A stretch of DNA of 61,112 nt from positions 1-61,112 of the forward strand of contig NZ_PYAW01000012.1 of NCBI RefSeq assembly GCF_003014755.1, read 5' to 3'. Positions 9,901 to 18,400 of the stretch are shown piece after piece. The stretch is from Chitinophaga niastensis (GTDB lineage: Bacteria; Bacteroidota; Bacteroidia; Chitinophagales; Chitinophagaceae). A program made the translations under genes and the position numbers. How positions within the stretch are numbered: the stretch's first letter is position 1; every line of letters begins with the position of its first letter. The notes beneath the pieces were generated by a model. The model made no database searches and was not told the DNA's origin. It worked only from the letters and a program-made list of their open reading frames with translations.

Positions 9901-10149
9901 ATTTTTTAAGATCTTGCGTAATACGTCTTCTACCAAAACATCCTTCACATTTATGGATACCTTGTTATTATCAGGTATCAGGTCGTTACGGTATACAAAA
10001 CGATAATTGCTTCTTTTCTCAATCACCTTCAATAACCGTATAAGCGGCAGGGAATCTGCTTTCACAGTGATGCGGCGGTCTTGCTGACCGTACACATCCC
10101 CCGCTACATGTAAACAGGTAATAAGAATAATAAAGGACACCAGTTTCAT
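6910..10149 (-). CDS. SusC/RagA-type TonB-dependent transporter with STN domain
   Basis: This 1079-residue outer-membrane transporter has a signal peptide (to about residue 21), an N-terminal secretin/TonB (STN) domain at ~27-98, a carboxypeptidase-regulatory-like beta domain at ~109-180 (ISGQVTDRYGHPLPG), a plug domain from ~186 (NEVVVVAYGVQTKSSLTGS) and a C-terminal beta-barrel ending in Phe. The STN domain is the hallmark of receptors that signal to a FecR anti-sigma factor. A sigma/FecR pair lies immediately upstream on the same strand. A terminator-like hairpin (10296-10328) separates FecR from this gene, so it probably has its own sigma-dependent promoter in the 220-bp gap. Confidence 0.95.
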   Translation of the reverse strand: MKLVSFIILITCLHVAGDVYGQQDRRITVKADSLPLIRLLKVIEKRSNYRFVYRNDLIPDNNKVSINVKDVLVEDVLRKILKNTGLTFKQLSANLMAIAPDDAVVAGINISGQVTDRYGHPLPGVSLRIAGLRKGASTDANGQFQMQTPATATLICTFIGYEEQKVLVNNNTNFNIMLKDDTRGLNEVVVVAYGVQTKSSLTGSATMVNAALYDKASRSSFQESLQGNVPGLQSTNGSGQPGSVPSIRIRGIGSITAGSSPLYVVDGVPVVTDDLTDYNVNSLAGINSADIAAISVLKDAAASSIYGSRAANGVILISTKTGRSGKTKINASIQRGTNQLTITPANYPLNTKEMLELLREGWAHKADGTGEAGFQQEIRARGVDTTINTNWIDVLTRHGGYTQANLSAAGGNDKTKFYVSGGLYDSKSALKGVDYKRMTGKLSLSNNATDRLSFDVNLSLGYQRANAVGDVGLMANPVRSLARLQPWLKIYNADGSYDFSYNNTFNPVAVLNGATRTGTIYGLLGGAGAKYKFADFLSFETKISLDLNYARSNAFFAPGFGDGRNTNGWVAVNNSLWNNWVSTNILRFNKRWGYHGINAFVGYEAQKTTNTGNTAAASNLLPDVQLLGDASKPESVASVSNANSLTGVFLNTSYDYKQRYYLTASIRRDASSRFGSEKRSANFWSLGAAWNIYRESFLQNIPGINELKIRASYGSNGNQAIENYSSLSLYSPANDYDGKPGYVLAQYPNPYLTWEQNKPFNAGLDFAFFKNRISGTMEYYKRTTSRLLLNVPVSSTNGITNVFRNNGEMKNSGIEISLSSRNVIAKKEDGFSWRTDANISTLKNTITRLDNPITSIYKRELGGDFYQFYLVGFAGADPQTGEALWYKDASRTTTTKAYGEAQRFTQGSALPKFYGGITNYFSYKGFDLSFQFFYNWGNKVYDNWGPFTESDGSGGFGGGSKMSRLTYENRWQHPGDITTVPKVVYGGTQTGLSNQSSSRFLYDGSFIRLRDLMLAYNLPQPWLKKMMIDEIRVYVRGNNLWTYVKDKHLTMDPEVPVTGDYDQRPPVFKTFLVGLDVNF

Positions 10150-10197
10150 TATCTATACAACTTTTCCTTATGTTTTTATATGCAAAAGGATGACATA

Positions 10198-10220
10198 ATG
10201 TATGATTTTTTTTCATACAT
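10198..10220. repeat. Small hairpin in the SusC leader
   Basis: ATGTATGA (10198-10205) and TCATACAT (10213-10220) form a perfect 8-bp inverted repeat around seven T's, about 50 bases upstream of the SusC start. It could be a leader hairpin or an operator; the sequence does not decide. Confidence 0.5.
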
Positions 10221-10295
10221 TTAGGTTGTTAAAGGTCAATAAAACGACGACAGCACTACATTGCCAAGTGAAGCTAACTGCCGTTTGATCTGTAC

Positions 10296-10328
10296 AAAAG
10301 GGTAAATGTTTGCAGCATTTGCCCTTTT
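10296..10328 (-). terminator. Terminator-like hairpin between FecR and SusC genes
   Basis: AAAAGGGTAAATG (10296-10308) pairs with CATTTGCCCTTTT (10316-10328) with one mismatch or wobble. Runs of T follow on both strands, so it could act in either direction. It would end the sigma/FecR transcript before SusC. Confidence 0.7.
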
Positions 10329-10371
10329 TTTATGAACATGGTGTCAATTTTTTCTACTATTTACCGGTTCC

Positions 10372-11430
10372 TTATTGGGTGATAAATACTTCATTGCTAG
10401 CGATCCTGCAATGGAATGATGATGTAACCTTCAGCGCTTCCAGTACTTCTGGAAATGATTCATTTTTAAAAGTGCCGGTAAAATGGTAGTTTTTCAACTT
10501 ATTGTTGGCAAAATGTATTTTGATATCATACCAACGTTCCATTTTCACCGCAATATCTTCAAAGCGTTCGTTGTCAAATACGAGGAAATTATTACGCCAG
10601 GCGGTTTCTTTCACCATGCCATCCTGTTGCGTACCAAGGATATTTTCTACCCTGTAACCTGCTACAATGCTGGCTTTAGAGGGCCCTGTTCCGTTACTAT
10701 GTTCCAGGATGATCTTCTGATTGGGGATGAGTTTTATGCTACGGGCTACTCCATCATTCAGTGTCACTTCCACCGCACCGGTAATTAAGGTAGCTTCTGT
10801 GGTTTTATCACCGGTATAGGCTTTCACATTAAAGGAAGTACCTAATACTTTGATATCCATTTTAGCCGTGTGTATATAGAACGGTTTACCGGCACTTTTG
10901 GTTACTTCAAAAAAAGCTTCTCCTGTTAAGGTTACTTCCCGGCTACTTAAATTATTCATATCCGGATCATAGGTGAGGTGACTACCTGCATTCAACCATA
11001 TTTCCGTTCCGTCCGGCAGCTGCGCCCTGGAGCGGGAGCCGTCGCGGGTAAGAATAGAAGCGATTGCCACTTTTGTTCCCTGCTGCGGGTATTTATTCAT
11101 CAGCAGATAAGCGCAATAACCACCCAGCACCAGTACCAGCAGCGACAAAACAGATATTATTTTACGAATATTACGTCCTTCCTTTTTAACCGGTAGCTCT
11201 TCTTTCGGGAAAACGGTTTCCATTTTCAGGAGATGTTTTTCCAATGCGTTATTCGTTTTTTTATCCCACTCCCTATTATGTGCCGGCTCCGGCCAGCTAT
11301 TCAGTACAGAATACTTATATCTTAATTCAGGATCTTGTTGCAGCAGTTCCTCCAGTTCACGCAATTCTTCCATCGTGGCCTCGCCCGATACCTTTCTGCC
11401 CATCAATAGCCATATTCTTTCCTGTTCCAT
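10372..11430 (-). CDS. FecR-family anti-sigma factor
   Basis: A 352-residue single-pass inner-membrane protein. I chose the ATG at 11430 (MEQERIWLLM); an upstream start would add 13 unlikely residues (MSFYIQSCFCIIH). A cytoplasmic N-terminus (~1-87) should bind the sigma factor, followed by a transmembrane helix (~88-112), a periplasmic FecR domain containing DGSRSRAQLPDGTEIWLN, and a C-terminal DUF4974-like domain (LKNYHFTGTFKNESFPEVL) expected to contact the STN domain of the receptor. It lies directly downstream of the sigma gene and upstream of the matching SusC/SusD genes. Confidence 0.95.
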   Translation of the reverse strand: MEQERIWLLMGRKVSGEATMEELRELEELLQQDPELRYKYSVLNSWPEPAHNREWDKKTNNALEKHLLKMETVFPKEELPVKKEGRNIRKIISVLSLLVLVLGGYCAYLLMNKYPQQGTKVAIASILTRDGSRSRAQLPDGTEIWLNAGSHLTYDPDMNNLSSREVTLTGEAFFEVTKSAGKPFYIHTAKMDIKVLGTSFNVKAYTGDKTTEATLITGAVEVTLNDGVARSIKLIPNQKIILEHSNGTGPSKASIVAGYRVENILGTQQDGMVKETAWRNNFLVFDNERFEDIAVKMERWYDIKIHFANNKLKNYHFTGTFKNESFPEVLEALKVTSSFHCRIASNEVFITQ

Positions 11431-11513
11431 GTGTATGATACAAAAGCATGATTGTATATAGAAGGACAAGCAGATTTTGGAAATCTACTACTCCAACTAA
11501 CAATTTTTTTAAA

Positions 11514-12080
11514 TTATTTTGATTTGACGAAGGAGAGATTAATCACTTCGCTGATTTTTTTGAGGGCCTGGGCCATGTGTACATCGATCGTGTTAACGGA
11601 GATATCAAGGATCTGGGCAACTTCTTTATATTTCAGTCCATCTTCCCGGATGAGTTTAAAGATCATTTTTCTTTTGGGGGGTAAAGCATTTACAGCAGCT
11701 TCTATCCTTTTCACCATTTCCCCGGAAATAAAGATCTGTTCGGGGGTAGCATAGCTCACACTGAAATCCACTGCCAGTTCATCCAGGCTAAAATGCGGGG
11801 TCCTGGCGGCTTTGGTTAAATAGTTAAGCGCTATATTTTTGGCAGACACATATAAATACACCTTGAGATTATCTACCTGTAGCAGGCGTTCCCGGTGCTT
11901 CCAGACGTTCATAAACACATCAGAAGCAATTTCCTCGGCAGATTCCCAGGATTTTATGATGGAATAGGCGAATTGGCTCAGGGGTTTATAAAATAACCGG
12001 AACAATGCTTTGTAAGCCTGTTCATCTCCTAATGATGCCACCCGCTCAGCCAGCAGTTGTATATTAGCTTCTTCCGTCAA
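11514..12080 (-). CDS. ECF RNA polymerase sigma factor (FecI-like)
   Basis: A 188-residue ECF sigma factor. Region 2 covers roughly residues 20-90 (ESAEEIASDVFMNVW) and region 4 the C-terminal third (ALPPKRKMIFKLIREDGLKYKEVAQIL, then SVNTIDVHMAQAL as recognition helix). The start must be non-ATG: a TAA lies immediately upstream in frame and no in-frame ATG occurs before region 2, so TTG at 12080 is the best choice. It should be held by the FecR protein encoded next and activate the SusC/SusD genes downstream. Confidence 0.94.
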   Translation of the reverse strand: MTEEANIQLLAERVASLGDEQAYKALFRLFYKPLSQFAYSIIKSWESAEEIASDVFMNVWKHRERLLQVDNLKVYLYVSAKNIALNYLTKAARTPHFSLDELAVDFSVSYATPEQIFISGEMVKRIEAAVNALPPKRKMIFKLIREDGLKYKEVAQILDISVNTIDVHMAQALKKISEVINLSFVKSK

Positions 12081-12177
12081 TTAATTGGTTTTTGGTTGCG
12101 TGTTGATCGCTAAAGATAATACGGAATAATATTAATTTAATATTGTTTTATATCTTTTTTTGTGTAATGTATTCCGA

Positions 12178-12507
12178 TCACTTCTTAAACATAAAATATA
12201 CTGCCCCGATCAGGAAGAAGAATGAAACCAGGTAATTCCATCTCAGTGGCTCTTTGAGGAAAGTGACCGCAAAAATGCTAAATACTGTGAGTGTAATGAC
12301 TTCCTGGATGGTTTTCAGCTGAAAGCCGCTGAAACCTTCCTGAGCACCATATCTGTTGGCTGGAACCATAAAACAATATTCAAAGAAGGCAATTCCCCAG
12401 CTTATGAGGATTACTTTCCACAGCGCCACATCCTGGTGCTTCAAGTGCCCATACCAGGCGAAAGTCATAAAAGTATTGGAAATAGTAAGGAGAATGATGG
12501 TACGCAT
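12178..12507 (-). CDS. DUF486 family small membrane protein
   Basis: A 109-residue protein with four predicted transmembrane helices, matching the DUF486 family (drug/metabolite-transporter-like): WYGHLKH near the N-terminus, then AFFEYCFMVPANRYG and FSGFQLKTIQEVITL. The family is conserved but its substrate is not established. It is transcribed alone on the minus strand, 97 bases before the start of the sigma gene. Confidence 0.88.
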   Translation of the reverse strand: MRTIILLTISNTFMTFAWYGHLKHQDVALWKVILISWGIAFFEYCFMVPANRYGAQEGFSGFQLKTIQEVITLTVFSIFAVTFLKEPLRWNYLVSFFFLIGAVYFMFKK

Positions 12508-12646
12508 GCGTTCTTTCGGTCTTATGTAAAGGAGGATTATGATTGGTCCTCCGGCAAATTTAATGGTCCTTCACTAATTTATGTACCATGGGAAAACAAT
12601 GATGATAAGAAAAACAGGCTTGCACCTACTTAAAACGGTTCATCAC

Positions 12647-12675
12647 AAAAAAAGAGGGACCGTTACCGGTCCCTC
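12647..12675 (-). terminator. Intrinsic terminator
   Basis: GAGGGACCG / CGGTCCCTC (12654-12675, 4-nt loop TTAC) with seven T's on the minus strand (12647-12653). It ends the secreted repeat-protein gene that stops at 12744. Confidence 0.94.
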
Positions 12676-12743
12676 CTGGATCAAACCAAAATGGGTTTCC
12701 ATTGTGGATGATATGGTATTATTGGTTACTATTTGTTTTACTA

Positions 12744-13271
12744 CTACTGTTCCAGCTTGATTTCGCCGAGATCTGTAGCTTTACCTTCTTCCACTTTTAC
12801 GTCTTTGATAATAGCATTTTTGTAAGGGCTCTTACCTAAGATAGTAATAGTGTAAGTACCTGCTTTAGCAGCAGGGATAGTAAAAGCGCCTTGTGATACA
12901 GCGCCTTTCAGCTTCTCAGCACCATTTATAGCTTCTACTTCAGTAGCACCGTTTGCAGGTGTTACTTTACCGGTAATAGAACCACCTTCAATAGTACGGA
13001 TAGCATCAATACCTTTTAAAGAGTCCAGACCAGCGAGTGAATCTGTTTTAAATGTGCGGATGGAATCCAGACCTGCGAGAGAATCAATTTTGAAACTGCG
13101 GATGGAATCCACACCGGCAAGTGAATCTACACGAACAAGCGAATCTACCATTGTAGTAGTACTGTCTGCAGATTTTACTGCGGTAGCATCAGCACTTTTA
13201 AAAGCAGACATGGCTACTACCATTGTAGCTAAAGCGAACATTCCTAAGATGGATTTTTTCATGGCATTCAA
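12744..13271 (-). CDS. Secreted protein with 14-residue DSLAGLDSIRTFK repeats
   Basis: This 175-residue protein has a signal peptide (MKKSILGMFALATMVVAMSA; the ATG at 13262 is an alternative start) and a Ser/Asp/Thr-rich linker. Three near-identical 14-residue repeats follow at residues 48-89 (VDSLAGVDSIRSFK, IDSLAGLDSIRTFK, TDSLAGLDSLKGID). The C-terminal ~75 residues form a carboxypeptidase-regulatory-like beta-sandwich (SITGKVTPANGATEVEAING to the end). I do not recognise the protein as a whole. It is probably periplasmic or at the envelope. It has its own terminator and is divergent from the second sigma operon, with palindrome R2 in between. Confidence 0.82.
   Translation of the reverse strand: MNAMKKSILGMFALATMVVAMSAFKSADATAVKSADSTTTMVDSLVRVDSLAGVDSIRSFKIDSLAGLDSIRTFKTDSLAGLDSLKGIDAIRTIEGGSITGKVTPANGATEVEAINGAEKLKGAVSQGAFTIPAAKAGTYTITILGKSPYKNAIIKDVKVEEGKATDLGEIKLEQ
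13005..13130 (-). repeat. 42-bp tandem repeat inside the secreted-protein gene
   Basis: Three in-frame copies of a 42-nt unit encode the 14-residue repeats. The second and third copies are most alike at DNA level, with GGAATCCAGACC- and GAGTCCAGACC-type segments on the plus strand. Confidence 0.85.
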
Positions 13272-13423
13272 TTTTTTGTATGGTTAAGATTATAATAACT
13301 TCATTGGCGACGGTGATTGTGCATGGTTTTTGTTATATGCCTCTCCGTTGGCTGCCGTACAATAACAATACATCCAACTACTACTTTACCATTAGTGAAA
13401 AAAATGTTAAAGTGAAAAAAATA

Positions 13424-13840
13424 TCTGAACTGTGATTTTTATGATTAATATGATAAGCGGAAATTGTCTGAACTGTGATTTTTATGATTAATATGATTAT
13501 CCTGATGAGCGGAGATCTTAGCGGGTATTGTCTGAACTGTGATTTTTATGATTGATATGATTATCCTGATGAGCGGAGATCTTAGCGGGTATTGTCTGAA
13601 CCAGGATTTTTAGGATTGAATGGATTACCCTGATGGGTGTTATGTTGTTTTAATTATCAGAGATATACGCAAAAATCTCTCATTTGATCTTCGGCACCCA
13701 TCAGGGTAATCCATTCAATCCTAAAAATTCTGGTTCAGACAATCTCCGCTCATCAGGATAATCATATTAATCATAAAAATCACAGTTCAGACAATCTCCG
13801 CTCATCAGGATAATCATACTAATCATAAAAATCACAGTTA
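13424..13840. repeat. Composite palindrome R2 (family A)
   Basis: Inner arms are 13594-13639 and 13695-13740 (46 bp, one mismatch). The loop at 13640-13694 starts TTATGTTGTTTT and ends GATCTTCGG, which is the reverse complement of the loop ends in R1, R3 and R5. The left side carries three GTCTGAACTGTGATTTTT-type units of about 55-75 bp and the right side two complementary ones. It fills the divergent promoter region between the secreted-protein gene (start 13271, minus) and the sigma gene (start 13879, plus). Confidence 0.93.
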
Positions 13841-13878
13841 AAATTTATCTTCGCTTAGCGGAAACAAATGTTCAAAGC

Positions 13879-14421
13879 ATGTTGCAATTGAGTAACGAAG
13901 AAATAGTAAAGGGCATCCGGACCAGGAATAAAGATGTATTTGAGGCTGTTTTTAAACAGTTCGCACCCTCTTTGTATAATATTGCTGTCCGGTATGTAAA
14001 AGATGAAGACGAAGCGAATGATATGGTGCAGGATGTTTTCTTACACCTGTGGAAAGGAGCAGAAAACCTGGATGAAAGAGCACCTGTCAATCATTATCTG
14101 GCAAGGGCAATCGTAAATACCTGTTTAAACAGGATTAAAAAAGAGAAACGCAAAGAAGTATATACAAAAGAACAATTGCTCAATGTAAATCCCATCGAAA
14201 ATAATCACTCCCTGCTGGAACATAAGGAACTGGAAGCCCGATACCGGTCGGCCGTAGATAAATTACCGGAACAATGTCGCCGTGTTTTTGAAATGAGCCG
14301 CCTCAAAGGCTTATCGCCCGCTGAAATCGCTGAACAATTAAATATCTCTATCAATACAGTATACGCCCATCTCACCACTGCATTAAAACGATTGCGGGTA
14401 GACCTGATCAATAAATCTTAG
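13879..14421 (+). CDS. ECF RNA polymerase sigma factor
   Basis: A 180-residue ECF sigma factor with region 2 (EDEANDMVQDVFLHLWKG, residues ~48-65) and region 4 (LPEQCRRVFEMSRLKGLSP, then SINTVYAHLTTAL) separated by a short Lys/Glu-rich linker. It is the first gene of a plus-strand run with a FecR gene (71-bp gap) and a SusC gene. The right arm of palindrome R2 ends about 40 bases before its ATG, so any promoter must lie in or next to the repeat. Confidence 0.95.
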   Translation: MLQLSNEEIVKGIRTRNKDVFEAVFKQFAPSLYNIAVRYVKDEDEANDMVQDVFLHLWKGAENLDERAPVNHYLARAIVNTCLNRIKKEKRKEVYTKEQLLNVNPIENNHSLLEHKELEARYRSAVDKLPEQCRRVFEMSRLKGLSPAEIAEQLNISINTVYAHLTTALKRLRVDLINKS

Positions 14422-14491
14422 GTAACCCGGAAAAAATTTTAATATCGCTTAATGGTAAAGCGTCCCCTGGTTGTATTACTAATAAGTAGCC

Positions 14492-15463
14492 ATGAATAAT
14501 CAAACTGACATAGATATAGTAATCCGTTATCTGGAAGATCCGGGAAATGAGCAGCTCAAAAAGCAGCTCAATGAATGGATTCAACAAGATGCAGGTAACC
14601 TGGATATATTCCTGGATATGAAAGATATGTGGCATGGAGATCCACTCCCCGCTGCATCTGCTTTCGATACCCACGGACAGTGGCAGGAGCTGAATGCAGT
14701 ACTGGACAATGTGCCTGCTGTTAAAAAGCCCGCAGAAAAAGGCCGTGTCATTAAAATGGCGCGCAAATACTGGGCTGCTGCTGCGGTATTGCTGATAGGC
14801 GGCACCTGGGCCTATTTCGGACCTGGTAGCTATAAAACATTTGCTACCGCGCAAAACCAGGATAGCCTTCGTTTACCGGATGGCTCTACAATGTATCTCA
14901 ACGCACACACAACAGTCCGTTATGCCCGCGGTTTTGGGAAAGAAAACAGACAGATCAAAATAGATAAAGGAGAAGCGTTCTTTGATGTCACTAAAAATGA
15001 TGCCCTTCCTTTTATCGTAAATGCCCCCGATGTAGAAGTGCAGGTACTGGGCACTGCCTTTAATGTAAAAGCCGCCAATGCCGGTGTGAAAGTATTTGTA
15101 CAATCCGGTAAAGTAAGCGCTGCCTACAAAGGCACCGAGAAAAAAGTAATCCTTACGCCCGGTGTGGAAGCATCGTTGAAACACAACGGTACCAACATTG
15201 ATACCCGGGTACATAAAAAGAATAATAACATACTGGCCTGGAAAACCAGAACCCTTATTTTTGATGAAGCTCAGCTGAATGAAGTAGCGGATGCATTAGA
15301 AGATTTTTATAGTGTGCAGGTAAAGATCAACAATCAACAATTGTCTGATAAAAAACTGCTGGCAACTTTCCGTAACATGCCACTGGACGAAGTGCTGGAC
15401 ATTATGAAAAAAACCCTCCAAATTAATATCGCGCATAAAAATGACCTGGTAGAAATCTACTAA
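14492..15463 (+). CDS. FecR-family anti-sigma factor
   Basis: A 323-residue protein with a cytoplasmic N-terminal sigma-binding region, a transmembrane helix at ~92-110 (YWAAAAVLLIGGTWAYF), a periplasmic FecR domain (DSLRLPDGSTMYLNAHT, then GEAFFDVTKND) and a C-terminal DUF4974-like domain (TLIFDEAQLNEVADALEDF). It should keep the adjacent sigma factor inactive until the SusC-type receptor encoded next signals through its STN domain. Only about 21 bases separate it from that receptor gene. Confidence 0.95.
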   Translation: MNNQTDIDIVIRYLEDPGNEQLKKQLNEWIQQDAGNLDIFLDMKDMWHGDPLPAASAFDTHGQWQELNAVLDNVPAVKKPAEKGRVIKMARKYWAAAAVLLIGGTWAYFGPGSYKTFATAQNQDSLRLPDGSTMYLNAHTTVRYARGFGKENRQIKIDKGEAFFDVTKNDALPFIVNAPDVEVQVLGTAFNVKAANAGVKVFVQSGKVSAAYKGTEKKVILTPGVEASLKHNGTNIDTRVHKKNNNILAWKTRTLIFDEAQLNEVADALEDFYSVQVKINNQQLSDKKLLATFRNMPLDEVLDIMKKTLQINIAHKNDLVEIY

Positions 15464-15484
15464 TACGCGCCTGACATCTTGCTT

Positions 15485-18400
15485 ATGCAGCAATTTTTGC
15501 TACAGGCGCGGCGCTCCAATACCAGGTTTGGGTGCGTGCCTGATTTTATATTTCTTGTTATCCTGGTATTCGTCAATGCTACTGCATTGGCGCAGCATCC
15601 TGGTGCCCCTGCTAAAAAAGTTTCTCTTCAATACACCAATGCCAGCCTGAAAACGGTGATCCGTGAAATAGAAAAACAAACAAAATATACTTTTGCCATT
15701 TCTTCACAGGAGCTGGAAACCCGCAACGGCGTTAGCGTACACGTACACAACGCATTGTTGCCTGATGTACTCCGCAGCCTCTTCCCACCTGCTAAATACA
15801 AAGTAGAAATAAGAGACGGACAAATCATTGTAATCCCCGTAAACGCACCACCAACAGATATTACACTGTCCGGCAACAAACGCATCGACAACGACAACCG
15901 CTGGTCAATAACAGGTAATATTACAGATGGCATGCAACCATTAAGCGGTGTTTCGATCCGTGAAAAAGGAACGGCCAATGGCGCTGCCACTACTGAAAAC
16001 GGGAACTTCAAATTAGACGTCGCCAGCGGCCAGGCTATCTTACAGGTATCACTCATCGGATTTGAGACAAGAGAAATTACTGTCAGAGACCGGAAATATA
16101 TCGCTGTTATATTACAACCAGATCTCAAAAAACTCAATGAACTGGTAGTGCTGGGCTATGGTTTGCAGAAACGCGCTAATATCACCGGGGCTATTGCACA
16201 GGTAGATGGCGTACGCCTGAAAAGCAGACCGGTAGCCAATGTAATGGCTGCCCTGCAAGGCACTGCTACCGGCCTGGTAGTTACCCGCAGCAACGGACAA
16301 CCCGGCCGCGAAGGTTTTAATATCCAGGTAAGAGGCGTTAGCTCTGCCTCCGGCAACAATACCCCTGTTATTGTGGATGGTGTGCCAGGATCATTGGCTG
16401 TATTGAATCCTGATGATATTGAATCCGTTTCCATTTTAAAGGATGCGGCCGCCGCTTCTATTTATGGCGCCCGCGGTGCAGGTGGTGTGGTACTCGTCAC
16501 CACCCGTACCGGCAAGCCAGGCAAGCTAACGGTGGATTTCAACACCCTGGCGGGTTATGAAACCCCTATCCGTTTACCTAATCGTGTACACTCCCGGGAA
16601 GCAGCTTCCATGCAGAATGAAGCGGCTGAAAATGCCGGCCAGCAAGCCCCCTGGGACCCTGCTGAAATAGATTTAATGAAAACAGGGAACCACTATGCTA
16701 TAGATTACCTCCATCCGGATTACTACAAATATTACTACGATTACAATCAGATACCTGTACTCACAAAAGATAAAACAGGTATTCAGAACTACAATATTTC
16801 TGTGAAAGGCGGCGATACGATGAACCAGTTCTCTGCGTCGCTCGGCTATTTCGGGCGACAAGGACTTTTTGCAGCAGGGCCCGACCGGACACATCGCGTT
16901 AATGCACGTGTGAACCTTAACAATCGTTTCAGTAAACATTTTAGCCTGGAAACGCGCTTGTCGTATGCACAAACAAATACGTTTTCTCCTGCCCAGGCAG
17001 TAGAAGGCCCGCAAGGATTGCTGGCCGATCTTTACCGCGGACCAGGCAATGTTCCGGTATATGTTCCCAACACCACCAATTACGCATTTGGAGGCGCGCC
17101 TACCTACGCTATTTTAAAAGACGGCGGACAACGTGACGAAAAAAATAATTATATCGATGCAGTATTTACTTTACGTGCGGACAGCCTGGCTAAAGGCCTT
17201 ACCCTGCGCCTGATCTATAGCCCGCAGCAACATGCATTGCAGGATAACCTGGGTAGAAATACCATTGATTTATGGAACCGGGTAGCGCCAGTTGCTATGG
17301 TACAAGCCAACAACATACTTCAGAAAAGCAAGCTGGTGGCCAAAGGAGGCAACCTTCAATTGCTGGCCGACTATGATAAGAAAATAGAAAAACACAACTT
17401 TCATCTCCTCGGCGGCTATACGCAGGAAACTTACAATACCACACAAAATACAGCGGCATCTTATAATATTACACCGCAAGAGATCAGTACTACCACCTAT
17501 CAAAATGCACCACAGTTTACACAGTTACTGCAAGCCAGTGGTTCGTTGCTATCTTTTTTCGGGAAGCTGAATTATAATTACGATAACCGGTATTTAATAG
17601 AAGCTAACCTGATAGCTGCCCGGCTATTGCAGCACACTACTGCATTTGCCGGCAAGGAACAATGGCAGGCATTTCCCTCTTTTTCTGCCGGATGGCGATT
17701 AAATAATGAAACCTGGTTTAACCATGCACTCCCTTTCTTTAACGAGTTTAAATTAAGATGGTCGTGGGGCAGATTAGGGAATGTAAACAGCTGGAATACC
17801 ATTCCCAATGATGAACGACTGCGAACATTCACGTTTGGGTACAACAATCTTTTCCCTCCTTTCGTGTATAAAAATCCTATTCCACAGGCAGAAGGCTGGG
17901 AAAACATCTCTACAAACAATTATGGCCTGGATGCCACTCTATTCAGGGGGCGCCTGACTTTAGCAGCAGATTATTTTGTAAAGCGCAACCGCGATATGCA
18001 AATGCCGATATTGACTTCCTCTGTTGATGGTGCATGGCCGCTGGGCTTTCATACCGGCGAATTAAAGTCCTGGGGCTGGGAACTGAATGCAGGCTGGCGA
18101 AGTAACCGTGGGCCATTTACCTGGTACATCAACGCTAATTTATTTAACAATCAGAATAAAGTATTACGCAATGACGGCGTTGCACCACAAGCCGGCTGGA
18201 ATCAGGGCATTGCCGGTTATCCTTATTCCTCCCTCTTCGGATATGCGGCTGATGGCTATTTCCAGACAAATGCGGATGTGCAGCAACACGCTTTCCAAAG
18301 CAGCAGTACAGCCGCCGGCGACATCCGTTATAAAGATATCAATGGTGATCATAAAATTGACAAGGGAGACCTTGTGTACCTGGGCAGCACTGATCCGCAA

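Noticed and set aside
11452..11754. 100-residue plus-strand frame opposite the sigma gene
   Set aside because: Antisense shadow of a well-supported ECF sigma factor; no motif or start signal.
13424..13840. Insertion sequence with terminal inverted repeats
   Set aside because: The space between arms is only 53-122 nt and encodes no transposase; no target-site duplication is evident by eye.
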